Shown here: positions 59,525 to 64,000 of the stretch, in pieces | Layout of the letters: every line of letters begins with the position of its first letter | Numbering within the stretch: position 1 is the first letter of the stretch | Assembly (NCBI RefSeq): GCF_020283565.1 | Contig: NC_060060.1 | Coordinates: forward strand, 68,247,257 to 68,311,256 | Reading direction: 5' to 3' | Origin: Trifolium pratense | Lineage: Eukaryota > Streptophyta > Magnoliopsida > Fabales > Fabaceae | DNA length: 64,000 bases | Translations under genes and position numbers: made by a program | The notes under the pieces: model-generated | Database searches by the model: none | What the model saw: only the letters and a program-made list of their open reading frames with translations | What the model was told of the DNA's origin: nothing

Positions 59525-61157
59525 TTAGCTATAATATTGTTTTAATTTTTGGGCGTTCCAAGGTCGAGGAAGTTTCTTTCCTCGAAGATCCTCGAGATAA
59601 TACGCGCCATTTTCTGTTTTGTCAATGACGCGATATGGTCCTTCCCAGTTGGCCGCCAATTTACCATCCTGGGAGTCCTTAGCATTTCGTCTTAAGACGA
59701 GGCTGCCCACTTCAAATTCTCTTTTGATGACTTTGACGTCATGTCGGGAAGCTATTTTCTGTTTAAGGGTGGCTTCCCGAAGGGATGCCCCCGTTCGGAT
59801 CTCTTCGACGAGATCAAGCTCTTCACGGAGAGCTTCGTCGTTCATTTCTTCTTCGAGCGGTTGCTCGGTTCGGCGAGATGGCTCGCCCACTTCCACGGGG
59901 ATGACTGCTTCTGTTCCATATACCATTCTAAATGGAGTCTCCCCGGTTGTGGAGTGTGGTGTTGTGCGATAGGCCCAAAGGACGCTTTCGAGCTCCTCGA
60001 CCCATTTCTTTTTATTTTGGTCCAATCTTCGTCTTAGGCCGCGCAGGATTACTCTGTTGGCGGCCTCGGCTTGCCCGTTAGTTTGGGGATGTTCCACGGA
60101 GGTGAAATGTTGCTTGGTCCCCAGGGCAGCGAGGAAGTCTTGGAATCCTTTGTCCGTGAATTGAGTCCCGTTGTCCGTGACGACGGCTTGTGGTATCCCA
60201 AATCGGCAGAGTACGTCGCGTTTGAAGAAACGGAGTATCCTGAACGACGTTATGTCGGAGAGGGGTTCTGCCTCTACCCACTTGGTGAAGTAGTCCACGG
60301 CGACTATTAGAAATTTATTTTGGTGGAGTCCCTTTGTGAAAGGGCCAAGTATATCCATGCCCCACCAAGCGAAGGGCCATGGTGACGACAAAGATTTGAG
60401 TTCGTGGGGAGGAGCTAGGTGCATGTCCCCATGTCGTTGACATTTGTCGCATTTTTTCACATGGTCCTTAGCGTCTTGCTGCATGGTGGGCCAGTAATAT
60501 CCTGTTCGGAGAGCTTTTCTGGCCAGCGATCTTCCTCCCAGGTGCTGGGCGTTGATCCCCTCGTGTACCTCGCGCAGGATGTAGTCGACTGTTTCCTCGT
60601 CGACGCATTTTAGGAGTGGGATTGAGAACCCTCGTCTGTATAACTTTCCGTCGAGGATGACATATGCGCATGCTCGACGTCTTATTATTGCAACTTCTTT
60701 CTGATTGTCGGGGAGGGTTCCATTTGCGAGGAAGTTATAAACGGGGGTCATCCAGCAATTTTTGTCGCCAATGACATTTATGTCGAGGACGTTGGTCGTC
60801 TTCTCGATGCTTGGTCGAGGGAGTATTTCTTGAATGACGGATTTGTTTCCGCCTTTCTTTTTTGTGCTCGCCAGTTTGGACAGGATGTCTGCCCGTTTGT
60901 TGTGCTCGCGTGGAACGTGTTGCACTTCCACGGAGTCGAACTTAGTGATTTTTTCCTTCACTAATGCTAAATACTCGGAGAGGTTATCATTTTTGGCTTG
61001 ATACTCTCCTAATACTTGTGAGGCAACAAGTTGTGAATCTGTGAAGATTTTAATTTCTTTTGCCTCCATGTCCTCGGCCAACCGTAGTCCTGCTAGGAAG
61101 GCTTCGTATTCTGCTTGGTTGTTCGATGTCGGGAAGGATAGTGCTAGGGATACCTCG
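59525..61157 (-). pseudogene. Ty3/gypsy Tat-lineage polyprotein, RNase H and integrase part
   Basis: The minus-strand frame is open from the junction at 61157 to the stop at 59525. It begins inside an RNase H domain: SFPTSNNQAEYEAFLAGLRL (catalytic Glu), IFTDSQLVASQV (Asp) and VPREHNKRADILSKL (Asp). Integrase follows with an HHCC zinc motif (VHEGINAQHLGG and CDKCQRHG) and the catalytic triad in GMDILGPF, VTDNGTQF and NGQAEAANRVI. The C-terminus reads GPYRVIDKTENGAYYLEDL and ends LKQYYS. The extra archaeal-type RNase H and this C-terminus fit the Tat/Ogre group of plant retrotransposons. Gag, protease and reverse transcriptase are missing, because the element is cut where the segmental duplication begins. 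The frame itself is undamaged, so the truncation is recent. Confidence 0.9.
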
Positions 61158-64000
61158 AATTGAAGTCTCGTTTTCTAAATTTTCAGCAACCGAACTTTCA
61201 AGAAAATAAGAAGAAAATAACAGTTGGAGAATTGGAGAAATAAAGGGAAGGAAACCGCCGATGTTGTTTTGATTGGAGGGGTATATGAAAGTATTTGAAT
61301 TTTGATAAAAGGGTAAAGTTGGAAAATAGAGCAGCATCACCTTGGTAGTATATGGGGACAGACAAAAATAAAACCCAAAACACAGGGAAACTACAACTAT
61401 GAACATCATAGTTACTATACGCACATAAATACTTGGGAGAGTTATGGAGGATTGAAGTAAAAATGTTTAGACTTTTTTTTAGCATCAAGAAAATGAAAAG
61501 GATTATATCATTATTTGTTAAGTTTCCCCCTAGAAAGCCTCAGTCCACAACTCCACATCAATCACATAACAGAAACAAAAGACATTTTTATAAGTTGATC
61601 AAGAACGAAATTAATATTTTTATCAATGCCTAAAAGGATCTGATAAGAGTTAAAAAATGAGATAGATTTTTAAGTGATACCTTGACTTGCTTTTGAATGA
61701 CTTCTTCGCCTTCTTTCCTGTTCCAGAACCTCTCTTTGCATTTCTTCTGTCCTTGAAGAGGAAGTCTTTCGCGAAGGATTAGATATATTAGATTTCTTTT
61801 GAGGCTTCTTCAAAATCTTGCCAGAGTCTAGTTGCCCTCTTTTTGGTGGCTTTTCCGTGTTTTGCACGTCGGTAAGCAAGATCAGCATGTGTCAATCCTT
61901 TTCATTCTTATCTGTCCCCTCACCCTGCAATTTTGTGCATTTCAATTTAAGTGGAACAGAAAGTGGGGAATAACAAATACATCCCAACCTTAACAGGTAA
62001 TGAGGGCTTACTTTTGGTTTGTCATCTTGCTTGTCATCCTCCAACATCGCTCAAGTTCCAACTTTCTGTGCTTCTTTCTAGGCAAATTTTTCTGCATCAA
62101 AGATATTTCCATCAAATAAACAAAGAGTACATGCAACCTTATGTACATTTTATATGTAACAAAACAAACTGATCTGTATGCAGAACAAGAATGGGAAACA
62201 CTTCATACCTCTCGTTCCTGCTTCCTCTTTTCCTACAATTTTAGGTCTTCAGCTTGCTGGGCACTAACCACCTTATGAGAAGAACAGTCTTCCCCTTATT
62301 CCAAGGATGCCTGTTAACATTCATTTCATTTCTTGAGAACAAAGCCATCGACAACAAAGTAAAAATTTACTGAAAAAAAATATTGGCATTACAAAAATTA
62401 TAAGAGAGATGCATTGCAACCCTGCCACCGTGTTATGAAACATATTGAGGGGAAAAATCAGTGCAACATAGTTCAGAAGTCGAAAGTATTAGTAACACCA
62501 AAAATGAAATCGCAATGATAAGAAAATAAAACTATAGTTCACAGACTTACCAGCCTTGGACTGAGTCTTGAAGTGCATGATCAAGGCAAATTCTTTGCAG
62601 AGCCCTATTAGAAAGAAGAAGAAAAATGAAAATCAGACAATAATATTTTAGATAGAAAGATTCATCAAATGAACAGGTAGAAAAGATATGTGGCAGTTTT
62701 TTGTGTGTAGAACAGCAAGTGTTCTAATATTGATAATGTTCAGAGTTAAGAAGGTTACATGTGTTGTAACAATTTGACTGAAGAATTGTTCAATGTGCTG
62801 CGTTCCAGAAAACAACGATATATTTATGGTCAAGCTGCCACATCAAACAACAGAAAATTAGAACAAGAAGAGTCCATATGAATTGTTTACATAGCTCATG
62901 CTTGCTTACCATATGGTTAAAGCCACTACAAAAGTCTTGGCATTATGTAGATTTCCAGTCATCATCATGAGTAGTTTCTCATACAAAACCTCCAACCTGT
63001 AAGAGATCCAGCCAACACAACAACTCCAGTAGTACCATCACCAATTTCATAGTCCTGACACAAACTCCACCATCAAATAAAAGCTGACTAATTTGCAACA
63101 TAATACAGTATTTCTTTGACAGGAATAAAATAGAAACTATAATACAAATATGTAGTTAAATTTCAGAGAATGCTACATGAGAATAGTTGATTAAGTAAAT
63201 AAGAAGATCAAAGAACATAATTGAGGTCTTCTTAGTTTCTACAACAAAATTTTATAATGCAATCAAACATCACATAGTGGGATTGCATTGAGTTAAGCCT
63301 TTTCTTTCAATAATGATTGATGTTTTAGTTCACAAATGTTTGACACGCTAATCTTATATCCAAACAGCATACATTATGACATGCTTAAGGCTACTTGAAT
63401 TCAACAATTACAAATTTTACATTGCAAAAATTGATCATCAAAGTTGAGAGATGACAATTCTATTCAAATAATAGTTTATTATTATCCCACCAAAGTTGAA
63501 AGTCATGTAATGGGAGACAAAAATTAACAACACACTCACACAGAGATTGCCACATTTTTAAAATTTACCTTCAAAAGAAGAATTTCTCAACCAATCAAAG
63601 AAGTTGCAAAGGACATGGATCTGCGGACTGCAATTGACAAAAGATTAGATATGGTTTACATACTAAACTTACATAGAGATTGCCACATTTTTAAAATTTA
63701 CCTTCAAAAGAAGAATTTCTCAACCAATCAAAGAAGTTGCAAAGGACATGGATCTGCGGACTGCAATTGACAAAAGATTAGATAAGTTATGAAGCAAGAT
63801 TAATTTCGCCTTTTGGATTGATATTAGTATAAATGAAGAATTTACCTGCACTTATAATTGCAAATGCTTTCAAGTATTGGATCATCAAATATTGAAGCTA
63901 TTTTTTAGACCATCAATATATGAATTAAGAAACACATTTCAGAATATATTAATTAAGAATGATATTAAGAAATAGACATGAGAACATCTAAACATAGCTT
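61157..64000. repeat. Segmental duplication, copy 2 (partner 37738-40667), cut by window end
   Basis: Starts at AATTGAAGTCTCG directly after retrotransposon sequence ending GATACCTCG. It contains TDBD/PHD block D (61157-62400; KILKKPQKKSNISNPSRKTS at 61888-61670), the LCKEFALIMH piece (62556-62605), a CCT5 exon (62997-63054) and the 120-bp tandem pair near 63560-63785. It very likely continues beyond the window. Confidence 0.9.
62997..63054 (-). pseudogene. CCT5: CCT5 single exon, copy 2
   Basis: Same 58-bp exon as at 39664-39721, reading DYEIGDGTTGVVVLAGSL, with the same splice borders. It is part of the segmental duplication. Confidence 0.78.

Noticed and set aside
59619..60310. Plus-strand frames opposite the integrase
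   Set aside because: Shadows of the retrotransposon coding strand, without motifs.
61050..61424. 124-residue minus frame across the retrotransposon and duplication junction
   Set aside because: It is out of frame with the RNase H domain and joins two unrelated sequences by chance.

Overview
This is a window of AT-rich nuclear plant DNA, most likely from a legume. The call rests on intron-containing plant genes (class XI myosin, ERO1, CAND1, UDP-xylose synthase, importin-9, ATM) and on plant transposons: Helitron, MULE, hAT, TRIM, a tRNA-derived SINE and a Tat-type Ty3/gypsy element. The legume assignment is inference from the look of the repeats. No bacterial features, CRISPR array or standard tRNA/rRNA gene was seen.

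Layout. At 1-114 (minus) lies what looks like the first exon of a mitotic cyclin B1. Its upstream DNA carries a non-autonomous MULE with a perfect 9-bp target duplication (705-1822), then a Helitron (2034-5075) and a foldback element (5313-6283). A LINE relic (about 6900-8233) is cut by a 1.2-kb solo LTR with a 5-bp target duplication (8234-9444). A complete seven-exon RNase H-like gene occupies 10101-13107 on the minus strand; it encodes Gly where the last catalytic Asp is expected. A 143-bp SINE with a 17-bp target duplication follows at 13468-13610. From 14 to 25.5 kb there are locally duplicated non-coding segments around a UDP-xylose synthase pseudogene.

From about 19.8 kb to 57.9 kb the window holds broken pieces of at least nine unrelated genes, all on the minus strand. 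They are UDP-xylose synthase, myosin XI, ERO1, importin-9, a TDBD/PHD chromatin protein, CCT5, CAND1 (in four separate places, one part duplicated), ATM and an AT-hook (AHL) protein. Many pieces keep exact splice sites, but most carry stops, frameshifts or lost donors. Among them lies the 3' part of a minus-strand Helitron with a broken Pif1-like helicase (31422-33534). Helitron-type gene-fragment capture followed by local segmental duplication is the simplest explanation, but the full element boundaries were not found. The strongest single case is 55.1-57.9 kb, where ATM exon 1, an AHL exon, four ATM exons and two CAND1 exons are lined up in one orientation.

Four blocks of a repeat built on the TDBD/PHD gene sit at 37.2-39.0, 50.8-52.3, 53.1-55.1 and 61.2-62.4 kb. 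The first and last extend into a nearly identical duplication of about 2.9 kb (37.74-40.67 and 61.16-64.00). The last copy begins exactly where the polyprotein of a Tat-lineage Ty3/gypsy element (59525-61157) is cut off. Only the RNase H-like gene, and possibly the cyclin, look like functional host genes. All positions and identities come from reading the sequence; no database search was run.
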